Assembly: GCA_017794825.1 (NCBI GenBank)
Contig: CP051237.1
Location: 5,629,342-5,693,341, forward strand
DNA from: Pararhizobium sp.
GTDB taxonomy: Bacteria > Pseudomonadota > Alphaproteobacteria > Rhizobiales > Rhizobiaceae
Direction: 5' to 3'
DNA length: 64,000 nt
Shown: piece by piece, positions 1 through 8,912 of the stretch
Layout of the letters: the number at the start of each line of letters is the position of its first letter
How positions within the stretch are numbered: position 1 is the first letter of the stretch
Program-made: the position numbers and the translations under genes
Notes under the pieces: model-generated
Seen by the model: the letters and a program-made list of their open reading frames with translations, nothing else
The model's database searches: none
Told to the model about the DNA's origin: nothing

Positions 1-813
1 CTCGCCATTGTCGTGAAGGGTTCGTTCGGAGAAGAAGACGTCGTGATGGATGTTGAGTGCGTCGAGGTCGTCACGGATCATGTCCATCATCGCGTCTATT
101 GCGCGATCCTTGACCACGGGAAGCCATTTGGATTCCGGAAGCGCCATCAGATCCCGGCCAAACTCGGCGGCGAGCTTCTCGCCGACCGGCGCGAGATACG
201 AACCCGGGTACAAGCCTGCGGGGATCTCGCCGATGTCTTCGCCCAGCGCCTCCCGGTAACGGAGATACAGCGACCTGGCCAGCGTATCGATCTGCGAGCC
301 TGCGTCATTGATGTAGTATTCCCGCACGACCTCATAGCCCGCGAATTCAAGCAGATTGGCGAACGAATCCCCGACAACCGCGCCGCGGCAGTGGCCGACA
401 TGCATCGGACCGGTCGGGTTGGCCGACACATATTCCACATTGATCTTTTCGCTGGCGCCGATGTTGATACGGCCGTAGTTTTCGGGTTCTTCGACGATGC
501 CTTGCAAAACGCCGCGCCAGTACGCCGAGGAAAGCTTCATGTTGATGAAGCCAGGTCCGGCGATCGACAGGGACTCGATATCCGGGTCGCCCTTCAGTTG
601 CTCACAGATCTGCTCCGCGAGGGTTCGCGGATTGGTCTCAAGAGGCTTCGCCAGCACCATGGCGGCGTTTGTCGCCACGTCGCCATGGCTGGGATCGCGA
701 GGCGGCTCGGCCTTTACGCGCGCAAAGCTGACGTCGCCAGCCTTCTCGCGAATATTGTCGAGTTTGTTAAGCGCATTGATGACGCGCTCTTCGAAGTCTC
801 GGAAAAGGTTCAT
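1..813 (-). CDS. argS: Arginyl-tRNA synthetase, N-terminal part (cut by window edge)
   Basis: Class I aminoacyl-tRNA synthetase that charges tRNA-Arg with arginine in the cytoplasm. The 271 visible residues cover the N-terminal Add-1 domain and the start of the Rossmann fold, including the HIGH-type signature ANPTGPMHVGH and the following GDSFANLLEFAGY and YYINDAGSQ segments typical of ArgS. The ATG at 811-813 gives the usual MNLFRDFEERV start. The KMSKS loop and anticodon-binding domain lie outside the window. It follows dgt on the same strand with a gap of about 120 bases, a neighbourhood common in Hyphomicrobiales. The assignment is firm; only the length is unknown. Confidence 0.97.
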   Translation of the reverse strand, partial: MNLFRDFEERVINALNKLDNIREKAGDVSFARVKAEPPRDPSHGDVATNAAMVLAKPLETNPRTLAEQICEQLKGDPDIESLSIAGPGFINMKLSSAYWRGVLQGIVEEPENYGRINIGASEKINVEYVSANPTGPMHVGHCRGAVVGDSFANLLEFAGYEVVREYYINDAGSQIDTLARSLYLRYREALGEDIGEIPAGLYPGSYLAPVGEKLAAEFGRDLMALPESKWLPVVKDRAIDAMMDMIRDDLDALNIHHDVFFSERTLHDNGE

Positions 814-932
814 TTCAGTTCGTCCGGGAAACCGATGCAAATGCCGCAATCTTTCCGGTCGATGCAGGCGTTACGCCTTTCGATGGAAGGGAAACCGGCA
901 ATTGTGATGCTGTGCAAAATTGCGGGGCCGCT

Positions 933-2147
933 CTAGCGCAATTGCGGCGTATGGTCAAACAAGGCCCTGTGCTGTTCGACGGCGTAGGTGTCGGTCATCC
1001 CCGCGAGATAATCGCCAACGCGACGCGCAAGCGCGTCCGTGCCGAGCAATTCAAGACCTTCGACCCAGTGTCCTCCCATCAATCCCGGATTGTCCAGATA
1101 GGCGTGAAAGAGGTCCTGCACGATCGTCGCGGCGCTGCGGCGGACACGCATGACGTCCGGATGACGGTACATGTTGGAATAGAGAAATGATTTTATATCG
1201 CGATCAGTTTGCTGCATCTCGTCGGAGAAGCGCACGACGGCGCGCCCGGCGCGGCGGATGTCGTCGGGCGAATTGGGACGCAATTCCTTCAAGGCTTCCT
1301 GCGCCATCGCTATGGCGTCCTCCACCATCAGCGTGATCTGGCGACGCATTATTTCATGCGAAACGCGGCTTTCTTCGAGACCCGGATAACGATCGCGCGT
1401 CGCTCTGAGTAGCCCGCCCAGAAATGGCACCTCCTGCAGCATTTCCAGCGTTAAGAGACCGCTGCGCAAGCCGTCGTCAATGTCATGGGTGTTGTAGGCG
1501 ATATCGTCGGAAATCGCGGCCGCTTGAGCCTCGATGCTGGCATGGCTCGAAAGCTGGAGATCGTTCTGCGCATTGTAGTCGAGGACCGGTTTCGGCACAG
1601 GAGCGCACAGACTGTTTCCCCCATCGTCGACCAGCGGACCGTTGTGCTTGACAAGACCCTCCAGGGTCTCCCACGTCAGGTTCAGGCCGTCGAACTCGGC
1701 GTAGCGTCTTTCAAGCGCCGTGACGATGCGCAAAGACTGAGCATTGTGATCAAAGCCCCCCTGCTCTTTCAGCAACTCGTCCAGAACATCCTCGCCGGTG
1801 TGTCCAAACGGGGTGTGCCCGAAGTCGTGGACCAGAGCCACGCCTTCCGCGAGGTCTTCGTCTGCGCGCAGCGCACGGGCAAGCGCCCGCGCGATCTGCG
1901 CCACCTCGATCGTATGCGTAAGGCGCGTTCGATAGTGATCGCCTTCATGGGCGACGAAGACCTGTGTCTTGTGCTTGAGCCGACGAAAAGCCGTCGAATG
2001 GATGATCCGGTCACGGTCACGCTGGTATTCCGACCGCGTCGGACTGACCGGCTCCGGATAAAGCCTGCCGCGCGTCAGCGCCGGGTCGCACGCCCAGGGC
2101 GCGCGTTCCCTGAAACCGAATCCGAGCTCGCCTGTATCCAGTGCCAT
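933..2147 (-). CDS. dgt: dGTPase-like HD-domain triphosphohydrolase
   Basis: Deoxyguanosinetriphosphate triphosphohydrolase-like protein of the HD superfamily (about 404 residues), expected to hydrolyse dNTPs to deoxynucleoside and triphosphate and so influence dNTP pools. Seen in the sequence: the metal-binding HD signature HDFGHTPFGHTGED, the upstream histidine in RLTHTIEVAQIARAL, and the FRRLKHKTQVF segment found in Dgt proteins. An ATG 33 bases further upstream is open, but the one at 2145-2147 has a GGGGAAGG ribosome-binding site seven bases before it and yields the standard MALDTGELGFG start. It is divergent from erpA, with about 100 bases between the two starts. Confidence 0.95.
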   Translation of the reverse strand: MALDTGELGFGFRERAPWACDPALTRGRLYPEPVSPTRSEYQRDRDRIIHSTAFRRLKHKTQVFVAHEGDHYRTRLTHTIEVAQIARALARALRADEDLAEGVALVHDFGHTPFGHTGEDVLDELLKEQGGFDHNAQSLRIVTALERRYAEFDGLNLTWETLEGLVKHNGPLVDDGGNSLCAPVPKPVLDYNAQNDLQLSSHASIEAQAAAISDDIAYNTHDIDDGLRSGLLTLEMLQEVPFLGGLLRATRDRYPGLEESRVSHEIMRRQITLMVEDAIAMAQEALKELRPNSPDDIRRAGRAVVRFSDEMQQTDRDIKSFLYSNMYRHPDVMRVRRSAATIVQDLFHAYLDNPGLMGGHWVEGLELLGTDALARRVGDYLAGMTDTYAVEQHRALFDHTPQLR

Positions 2148-2250
2148 GAAAGTGCCTTCCCCGTTGACGCCGCACGCCATTGTACATACCTATATGCCCA
2201 ATGCATTAACACCATATCTCGCCGGTTCTTGAGCCCGGTATGGAGGTCTC

Positions 2251-2586
2251 ATGGTCACTGAAAAACAGGTCACATTGTCGGATGCGGCCGCAGTCCGCAT
2301 AGCCGACATTCTTGCCGGCGAGGCCGGAAAATCGGCCCTTCGCGTCTCCGTCGAAGGGGGCGGCTGCTCCGGATTTTCGTACAAGTTCGATCTCGTTGAC
2401 GGGACCGACGACGACGATCTCGTACTGGAAAAGGGCAAGGCGCGCGTTCTGATCGATTCGCTTTCGCTCGTCTACATGGACGGTTCAGAGATCGATTTTG
2501 TAGACAATCTCATGGGCCAGTCCTTCCAGATAAACAATCCGAACGCAGTGGCCTCCTGCGGATGCGGAACGAGTTTCTCGATCTGA
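2251..2586 (+). CDS. erpA: Iron-sulfur cluster insertion protein, IscA/ErpA family
   Basis: A-type carrier that hands Fe-S clusters to apoproteins. The 111-residue protein has the family's three cluster-ligating cysteines: one in GGCSGF at about residue 37 and two in the C-terminal CGCGTSFSI. The start at 2251 is preceded by a strong GGAGG. The gene is followed directly by xth: its TGA abuts the next ATG, so translation is probably coupled. ErpA and IscA cannot be fully separated by sequence alone. The position beside dgt and xth is the usual place of the gene annotated erpA in rhizobia. Confidence 0.94.
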   Translation: MVTEKQVTLSDAAAVRIADILAGEAGKSALRVSVEGGGCSGFSYKFDLVDGTDDDDLVLEKGKARVLIDSLSLVYMDGSEIDFVDNLMGQSFQINNPNAVASCGCGTSFSI

Positions 2587-3390
2587 ATGAAGATCGCGAC
2601 CTGGAACATCAACGGCGTCAAGGCCCGTATCGACAATCTGGTGACCTGGCTGGCCGACAGCCAGCCGGACATCGCCTGTCTCCAGGAAATCAAGTCTGTC
2701 GACGAGAACTTTCCGCGCAAACCGATTGAGGACCTCGGCTATCATGTCGAGACACACGGGCAGAAAGGCTTCAATGGCGTTGCGCTGCTCTCGAAGATGA
2801 AGCCTGACGAAGTGAATCGCGGTCTGCCGCACTACGGCGACGACGGCGCGGACGACGCGCAGGCGCGTTTCATCGAAGGCGTGTTCAGCGTCAAAAGCGG
2901 CGCGTTGCGGGTGGTTTCTCTCTATCTTCCGAACGGAAACCCGGTTGATTCGGAGAAGTTTCCCTACAAACTGTCCTGGATGTCGCGTCTCGAGCGCTGG
3001 GCCCAGGACCGGCTTTCGCTGGAAGAGCCGCTGGTTCTTGCGGGCGACTACAATGTGATTCCCGAACCCTTCGACTGTCACGACCCGTCTGTCTGGGAAG
3101 GCGACGCATTGTTTCGGGAGGAAAGCCGCGCCGCGTTTCGCCGGCTTGAAAACCTGGGGCTCGCCGACGGGCTTCGCGCGACCAGTGACGCATCAGGCGT
3201 CTATACGTTCTGGGATTACCAGGGCGGCGCGTGGCAAAAGAACAACGGCATTCGCATCGACCATTTGATGCTTTCGCCAGAAGCGGCGAACCGCCTCGAA
3301 TCCGTTTCGGTCGAGAGCCAGGTCAGGGCATGGGAGAAACCGTCGGATCACGTTCCCGTTGCAGCGTTTCTGGGCTTCGAAGCCGCCTGA
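2587..3390 (+). CDS. xth: Exodeoxyribonuclease III
   Basis: AP endonuclease/3'-5' exonuclease of the EEP (endonuclease/exonuclease/phosphatase) family, acting in base-excision repair. The 267-residue protein begins MKIATWNINGVKAR and shows the family motifs CLQEIK (metal-binding Glu), SLYLPNG, LAGDYNV (Asp-x-Asn), IRIDHLM and the terminal SDHVPV catalytic Asp-His. Its ATG directly follows the erpA stop codon with no spacer. Length and motif spacing match XthA/ExoA orthologues. Confidence 0.97.
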   Translation: MKIATWNINGVKARIDNLVTWLADSQPDIACLQEIKSVDENFPRKPIEDLGYHVETHGQKGFNGVALLSKMKPDEVNRGLPHYGDDGADDAQARFIEGVFSVKSGALRVVSLYLPNGNPVDSEKFPYKLSWMSRLERWAQDRLSLEEPLVLAGDYNVIPEPFDCHDPSVWEGDALFREESRAAFRRLENLGLADGLRATSDASGVYTFWDYQGGAWQKNNGIRIDHLMLSPEAANRLESVSVESQVRAWEKPSDHVPVAAFLGFEAA

Positions 3391-3478
3391 TCGGCCGCTC
3401 CGTCTCCACCATCTTGCGCATTCCGGCAATTCAGGCGATCATCAGGCATCTGATGGTCATCTTGATGGTCCGGACGCA

Positions 3479-3748
3479 ATGGGCAAGATAGCTTTTTTGG
3501 GCGCGGTCGCCGCAGCCATGTCGGTTCTGCCGCTTGAAGTGTTTGCGGATGAAAACGGGATCGAGTGCAGCTGCGTCGCGAATGGCGAGCGCATCGAAAT
3601 CGGTCAGACCGTTTGCCTGAGGCCGGGTTCCGGAGAGCCTTTCATGGCTCGCTGCGAACGCGTTCTCAACAACACGTCGTGGAAACGGTTGCAGGACGGT
3701 TGCCCGACGGCCAATCTCGATATTTCCGGTAGTCTGGTGAAACTCTGA
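3479..3748 (+). CDS. Small secreted cysteine-containing protein, unknown function
   Basis: An 89-residue protein with a clear N-terminal signal peptide (MGKIAFLGAVAAAMSVLPLEVFA, likely cleaved after VFA, before DENG), so it should be exported. The mature part of about 66 residues holds five cysteines: a CSC pair, then single cysteines in TVCLRP, ARCERV and DGCPTA. This suggests disulfide bonds or metal binding. It lies 88 bases after xth on the same strand and converges with exoR; its stop and the exoR stop are adjacent. I do not recognise the family. The start is the only ATG in frame that gives a proper leader. Confidence 0.7.
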   Translation: MGKIAFLGAVAAAMSVLPLEVFADENGIECSCVANGERIEIGQTVCLRPGSGEPFMARCERVLNNTSWKRLQDGCPTANLDISGSLVKL

Positions 3749-4546
3749 TCAGTTCTTGCCCTTGGCGATCATGTCGTTGGCGAGGGCCATCGCATTGCGG
3801 CGGTCGGCTTCGCTGGCGAGCGAGAATGCGTGCTCCTGCAAGGAACTGATCCATTCCCTGTCGCCCATCTTGGCCCGATCCAGCGCAACCGTCATCATCG
3901 CCAGTCCCCGGACCGAGTTGCCTTCCTGGAAAATAGCTTCTCCAAGAAGAGCCGTTGCGCCCGGATGTCCGGATTTGCGGGCTCTATTGAGCCACTTCTT
4001 GGCCTGGCGCTTGTTGGCGCTGCCGCCTTCGCCGTACCACATCATGTAACCGAGCTGAAACTGCGCCTCGGGAACGCCAAAAGCCGAAGCGGCCTGAAAA
4101 TACAGTTCGCGCGCCTGATTGAGGTCGCGATTGACGGGACTTCCGGGAATTCCCTTCTGATAATAGCTGGCCAGTGAAACAAGCGCATTTACGAAGAAGC
4201 CGGTGTCGCGAGATCCGGGCTCCACGCCCTGGCGCGCAATTTCGTCGAAAATTCGGAAGGCCTGGTAATCGTCTTCCACGACGCCGTCGCCATAGGCGTA
4301 CATATTGGCAAGAGCCCAGCGCGCGCCGGGATGTCCCTTTTCGGCCGCATGACGATAAGCCTCGACCGCGTCATCCTTCTGGCCTCGCTTGTAAGCGGAG
4401 AAACCGAATTTGAAGAGCTGCCGGGGTTCGGATTTTTCAGATATGCCCGCATCCGGATCAAATGCCACCGCAGGCGCGGAAAACGCTGTCAGAGCTCCTG
4501 CGACGCACGCGACAATACCGAATGACACTTTACCAGATATCAGCAT
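3749..4546 (-). CDS. exoR: ExoR, periplasmic Sel1-repeat regulator of exopolysaccharide
   Basis: Homologue of rhizobial ExoR, the periplasmic protein that in Sinorhizobium and Agrobacterium binds and inhibits the ExoS/ChvG sensor kinase, controlling succinoglycan, motility and acid response through ChvI. The 265 residues begin with a signal peptide ending in PAVA-FDPDAG. Several Sel1-like (TPR-type) repeats follow: FKFGFSAYKRGQKDDAVEAY, ARWALANMYAYGDGV, AQFQLGYMMWYGEGG and AKKWLNRARKSGHPGA. Length and sequence closely follow ExoR as I remember it. The gene stands alone, with some 470 bases upstream before the valS stop. Confidence 0.9.
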   Translation of the reverse strand: MLISGKVSFGIVACVAGALTAFSAPAVAFDPDAGISEKSEPRQLFKFGFSAYKRGQKDDAVEAYRHAAEKGHPGARWALANMYAYGDGVVEDDYQAFRIFDEIARQGVEPGSRDTGFFVNALVSLASYYQKGIPGSPVNRDLNQARELYFQAASAFGVPEAQFQLGYMMWYGEGGSANKRQAKKWLNRARKSGHPGATALLGEAIFQEGNSVRGLAMMTVALDRAKMGDREWISSLQEHAFSLASEADRRNAMALANDMIAKGKN

Positions 4547-5016
4547 AACACCGTATTTTCTTCTACTCCGCAGTCACTGGCGCCAGCGCCGTCGAATACG
4601 GTTTCGTCTGTCAGCGCATATTCATGATGCGCGCCGGACGCGTTGTTCTTGCATTGCGGCAGTCCGTCAATCACAGGGCCGCCCCTGGTGAGCTATTCAC
4701 CTTAAGTTGCGGTTGATGCGGCGCCGTGGTGGTCATTCGACCATGATGTCGGATGAACTTTCCTGTTACCGTCACGCGCATCAAGTTCCTCGATTGTCGT
4801 TGCTTCAGCCCTAATTCGTGCATCCAACCCGCCGGAAGAGACCGATGCGCCGTGTTTGTGGCGGGATGTGGGCAAATCCCGTCGTAGAACTCCATAGCAA
4901 AGCTTTACGAAGAATGTGTTGCCAAACAGCCACAATTCGCAATCCCGAGCAGATATTACTGCTCGGGCATAACTTTTTCTCTGAATCGGGTATTATCGCA
5001 ACAGTCGGATACTGTA
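4547..5016. other. Intergenic region between valS and exoR
   Basis: About 470 bases between the valS stop and the exoR start, with no convincing coding sequence on either strand. It must hold the exoR promoter near 4550-4700 on the minus strand, although I cannot pick out a clean -35/-10 pair. It also contains a short hairpin CGGGAT/ATCCCG near 4862-4881 and the strong hairpin at 4944-4967 described separately. A small plus-strand RNA ending at that hairpin is possible but unproven. Confidence 0.5.
4944..4978 (+). terminator. Strong hairpin with T-run downstream of valS
   Basis: Perfect 9-bp stem CCCGAGCAG / CTGCTCGGG (4944-4952 and 4959-4967) around a 6-base loop, followed on the plus strand by CATAAC and five T residues (4974-4978). 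It lies about 50 bases beyond the valS stop. The T-run is on the plus strand, where no annotated gene precedes it. It may therefore end an unannotated plus-strand RNA, or serve as a 3'-end stabilising hairpin for valS mRNA. Confidence 0.55.
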
Positions 5017-7794
5017 TTAATAACTTGCTTCAGCAACTCGCTGTAGCGCCATGGAAAAACGTTCTTTCTGACCAATCAGTTCTTCCATTTTCTCGCGCTC
5101 GGCTTCTACAACATCCGGTCTGGCGTTTTGTAGAAACTTCTCGTTCTGAAGCTTCTTTTCCGCCTTCTCGATATCCGAAGCGACCTTGTTGAGCGCCTTT
5201 TCAAGGCGGGCCTTTTCAGCTGCAAGATCAATCAGGTTGCCGAGCGGAAGACAGTAGACCACCCCGTGCACGACCACCTGCACGGAGCCGCGCGGCGCTT
5301 CTTCTTCCAGCACGATGTCGTCAACCCGCGCGAGCCTGTTGATGGCTGGCGTGTGGCGCAGCAACCGGTCGCACACGCTCCTGTCGGCGTCGACTGCAAT
5401 CAACGGACCTTTCGCAGAAGGTGGAATATTCATTTCCGAACGCGCCGAGCGGATTTCCGTTATCAGGTCGATCAACCAATTGATTTCGTCTGCGGCGGCG
5501 TCGTCCGCGAATTCACTCCGCGGCCAGTCGGCGTGACACAACAGTCCTTTCCGCTCACCGCTCTGATTCCACAGTTCCTCCGTCATGAACGGCATGAAGG
5601 GGTGCAGCAACTTGTAGATCTCGTCCAGAACATAGGCCGCGCAGGCTTGCGATTCCCGCCGCGATTCGTCGTCATCGCCCGAAAACACCGGTTTCAGCAG
5701 TTCCACATACCAGTCGCAGAACTGGTTCCAGACAAAACGATAAGCCGACGATGCGGCGTCGTTGAAGCGATAGGATTCGATGGCTTCCGTGATCTCGGCA
5801 TTCGTCCGGGACAGTTCCGTCAGAATCCATCTGTTGATCGTCAGGCTCGCCTTTTCGGGCGCGAAGTCCGCATCGCGGGCGACGCCGTTCATCTGGGCGA
5901 ACCTGGTGGCGTTCCAGAGCTTGGTGCCGAAATTGCGATATCCTTCGACCCGCTGCGGATCGAGTTTCACGTCCCTGCCCTGCGCCGCCATGATGGCCAG
6001 CGTAAAGCGCAGCGCGTCGGCGCCGTATTCCTCGATCAGTTCGATCGGGTCGATGACGTTGCCCTTGGATTTCGACATCTTGGCGCCGTTCTTGTCGCGA
6101 ACAAGCGCGTGCACATAGACTGTATCAAACGGCTCCTGCGGAACGCCGTTGTCGTCCTTCATGAAATGCAGACCCAGCATCATCATCCGGGCGACCCAGA
6201 AAAAGATGATGTCGAACCCGGTGACCAGCACGCTGGTCGGGTAGTAGGTCGCAAGCTCCGGTGTTTTCTCGGGCCATCCCAAGGTTGAGAACGGCCACAG
6301 AGCCGACGAGAACCAGGTGTCCAGCACGTCTTCGTCGCGAACGAGTTCTACTGTTTCGCCGTAGTGCTCTGCGGCGGTTGCGATAGCCTCCTCTTCCGTC
6401 TTTGCGACGAAGATTTTTTCGTCCGGACCGTACCAGGCCGGAATCTGGTGGCCCCACCACAATTGACGCGATATGCACCAGGGCTGGATGTTCTCCATCC
6501 ACTCGAAATAGGTCTTCTCCCAGTTCTTCGGCACGAATTTCGTCCTGCCTTCGCGGACCGAGGCGATCGCAGAACGCGCGAGAACTTCAGCGTCCACGTA
6601 CCATTGGTCTGTCAGGTATGGCTCGATCGGCACGCCGCCACGGTCGCCATGCGGCACTGCGTGGACATGGTCTTCGACCTTGTCCAGTAGCCCAAGGGCT
6701 TCCAAGCGATCGACGATCATTTTTCGAACCACGAAACGGTCCTGGCCGTCATAGGCGCTGATCGTCTCAGCCAGTTCCTCCGACGTCGGCACGCCTTCAA
6801 GGAACTCTTCATTGCCGTCCAAAGTGACATGCGCATCACGTGTCAAGATATTGACGGCGCGCAGACCGGCGCGTTTGCCGACTTCGAAGTCGTTGAAATC
6901 GTGGGCCGGGGTCATCTTGACCGCGCCGGTCCCTTCGTCCGGGTTCGGGTACTCGTCTGCGACGATTGGTATACGTCGCCCGACCAGCGGCAGAATGACA
7001 TTCTTGCCGACGAGGTCGCTGTAGCGTCCGTCATCCGGATGAACCGCTACTCCCGTATCGCCAAGCATCGTTTCCGGTCGTGTGGTAGCGACGACGAGAT
7101 AATCCCGCGTTTCCCACTCCGTCGGGTCGCCGTTTTCATCGAAGGCGACCGGATGGCGGTATGTTGCGCCCTCCTCAAGCGGATAACGGAAATGCCACAG
7201 ATGACCCTGAGTCTCGACCTGCTCGACTTCCAGATCGGAAATGGCGGTGTTGAATTTCGGATCCCAGTTGACGAGACGCTTGTCCTTGTAGATCAGGTCT
7301 TCATTGTAGAGCGAGACGAAGACTTCGAGCACTGCGGCAGAGAGGCCTTCGTCCATTGTGAAGCGTTCGCGAGACCAGTCGCATGAAGCCCCGAGCCTGC
7401 GAAGCTGGTTGAAAATCGCGCCGCCGGACTCGGCTTTCCATTCCCAGACCTTTTCTACGAATTGCTCGCGCGTCATGTCCCGGCGGTGGAGTTGTTGCTC
7501 CATCAACTGGCGTTCGACGACCATCTGTGTGGCGATTCCGGCATGATCCATGCCCGGCTGCCACAGCACGTTCTTGCCGCGCATTCGCTCGAACCGGATC
7601 AGGATATCCTGAAGCGTATCGTTGAGGGCGTGCCCCATATGCAGCGAGCCGGTGACATTGGGCGGCGGAATGACAATGCAGTAGGGATCGGCGTCCGGTT
7701 TGGCGCCCGCGCCTGCGTGAAACGCACCGGCGTCTTCCCAGCGTTTCGCGATTTCCAGTTCGCTGGAGGCAGCGTTATAGGTCTTTTCAAGCAT
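5017..7794 (-). CDS. valS: Valyl-tRNA synthetase
   Basis: Class Ia synthetase that charges tRNA-Val and edits mischarged threonine. Of about 925 residues, the N-terminal part shows the HIGH-type motif NVTGSLHMGHAL. The middle holds the CP1 editing domain with TTRPETMLGDTG, and the KMSKSKGNVIDP loop comes later. The C-terminus ends with the anticodon-binding helices and a coiled-coil arm rich in AEKARLEKALNK repeats. The start is uncertain: MLEKTYN at 7794 matches the usual rhizobial N-terminus, while an ATG 12 bases upstream (MADRMLEK) is also open. Neither has a clear Shine-Dalgarno sequence. Confidence 0.96.
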   Translation of the reverse strand: MLEKTYNAASSELEIAKRWEDAGAFHAGAGAKPDADPYCIVIPPPNVTGSLHMGHALNDTLQDILIRFERMRGKNVLWQPGMDHAGIATQMVVERQLMEQQLHRRDMTREQFVEKVWEWKAESGGAIFNQLRRLGASCDWSRERFTMDEGLSAAVLEVFVSLYNEDLIYKDKRLVNWDPKFNTAISDLEVEQVETQGHLWHFRYPLEEGATYRHPVAFDENGDPTEWETRDYLVVATTRPETMLGDTGVAVHPDDGRYSDLVGKNVILPLVGRRIPIVADEYPNPDEGTGAVKMTPAHDFNDFEVGKRAGLRAVNILTRDAHVTLDGNEEFLEGVPTSEELAETISAYDGQDRFVVRKMIVDRLEALGLLDKVEDHVHAVPHGDRGGVPIEPYLTDQWYVDAEVLARSAIASVREGRTKFVPKNWEKTYFEWMENIQPWCISRQLWWGHQIPAWYGPDEKIFVAKTEEEAIATAAEHYGETVELVRDEDVLDTWFSSALWPFSTLGWPEKTPELATYYPTSVLVTGFDIIFFWVARMMMLGLHFMKDDNGVPQEPFDTVYVHALVRDKNGAKMSKSKGNVIDPIELIEEYGADALRFTLAIMAAQGRDVKLDPQRVEGYRNFGTKLWNATRFAQMNGVARDADFAPEKASLTINRWILTELSRTNAEITEAIESYRFNDAASSAYRFVWNQFCDWYVELLKPVFSGDDDESRRESQACAAYVLDEIYKLLHPFMPFMTEELWNQSGERKGLLCHADWPRSEFADDAAADEINWLIDLITEIRSARSEMNIPPSAKGPLIAVDADRSVCDRLLRHTPAINRLARVDDIVLEEEAPRGSVQVVVHGVVYCLPLGNLIDLAAEKARLEKALNKVASDIEKAEKKLQNEKFLQNARPDVVEAEREKMEELIGQKERFSMALQRVAEASY

Positions 7795-7935
7795 ACGATC
7801 GGCCATCAGATGAGGGAATTTTCGCAAGGGATGTACCGCCACTGGCCGTGGCTTTCAACCCGTATGGCTGTCGCTATGGCGGATCAAGATAGAAGACGCT
7901 CTTTCGCACGCGCCCATCAAAGTGGAAAGATGCGA

Positions 7936-8712
7936 TCAGCGTCCCTTGGCGATCCGCTCGATCTCTTCCCTTACAAGGCGTTCGACGAGAACCGGAAGAT
8001 TGTTGTCCAGCCATTCACGCAACATTGGCTGCAACATTTCCCCGGCGATCTCGTCGAAGGATTTCGTCGGACCTGTGACCACCGCCTGGTTCAGATGCTC
8101 GAATGAAGCGGCCACGCGATCGCCGGTTTCGGAGGACACCAGCGCATTCGAGCGAAGGGCGTCGCCTACGGTGATCTTTTCCGCCGGCTTTGACGCGGAA
8201 AAACGCTCAGGCGCAGGTTTTTCTGGCATGGCGCGTGTTGCCGGAGCGTCTGGCTTCTCGGGCGCTTTGGGCGCTGCGAAGCTTCGCGGATCCGGCTTGG
8301 CTGTAGCGGATGGCTGCATCGATCCTGCGCGCGCGGCGACTTCGGCGAGACTGACTTGCGGTCTGGCCGAAGTCGTTGCGCCCTGGGCCGTCGGTTTGTA
8401 TCGGGCGTCATCGTCCTGCCGTGGCGTTGTGTCCGACCGTGAAGGGGTTCTGTCGAACCGGTACTCGGACGTGTCGCGCGCCGGAGGCGGTGGCGTCTTT
8501 GCCGCCGTCGTTCGCGCCGCTTGTGTATTGGCGACCTCGTCCCTCACTCTGGCCAGCGTCGGGCTTTCCTCTTCCTCGTCCGTCATATCACTATCGGACG
8601 TTGCAAGTTGGTGCAGACCATCATCCGCGCCGTCGGTTGTTTCGATAATCCTTCGTATGGAAGCAAGAATTTCTTCCATGCTGGGCTCACGCGCCGCATT
8701 AGACTGTGACAT
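7936..8712 (-). CDS. popZ: PopZ-like DUF2497 polar organising protein
   Basis: Protein of 258 residues with the architecture of alphaproteobacterial PopZ, which self-assembles at cell poles and anchors the chromosome segregation machinery. A short N-terminal helix (SMEEILASIRRIIE, residues about 11-24) is followed by a long low-complexity acidic and Pro/Ala-rich middle. The conserved C-terminal DUF2497 oligomerisation helices come last (SFDEIAGEMLQPMLREWLDN and LVREEIERIAKGR). The ATG at 8710-8712 has GGGGA upstream, so the longer in-frame extension is unlikely to be translated. It is upstream of valS on the same strand. Confidence 0.88.
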   Translation of the reverse strand: MSQSNAAREPSMEEILASIRRIIETTDGADDGLHQLATSDSDMTDEEEESPTLARVRDEVANTQAARTTAAKTPPPPARDTSEYRFDRTPSRSDTTPRQDDDARYKPTAQGATTSARPQVSLAEVAARAGSMQPSATAKPDPRSFAAPKAPEKPDAPATRAMPEKPAPERFSASKPAEKITVGDALRSNALVSSETGDRVAASFEHLNQAVVTGPTKSFDEIAGEMLQPMLREWLDNNLPVLVERLVREEIERIAKGR

Positions 8713-8912
8713 GCCGTTCCCCGTAATTGCCGCATCACATCCAGTGTTCGCCAACAGGCGCAACCGAATCACAGGGATAGTGTATGCCACTCGGCCGCAG
8801 ATGAGAATTCCCGCGGCCGCGACCTAGGCAAAGTTTCACAGATTAGTTTCGGCCGGTAACATGACCGCAAAGGCCGCGGCAATTGCAGCCTTTGCCTGCA
8901 GTCAGGAAGCGT

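Noticed and set aside
5266..6288. 340-codon plus-strand frame opposite valS
   Set aside because: The minus strand encodes ValS throughout with editing-domain and KMSKS motifs.
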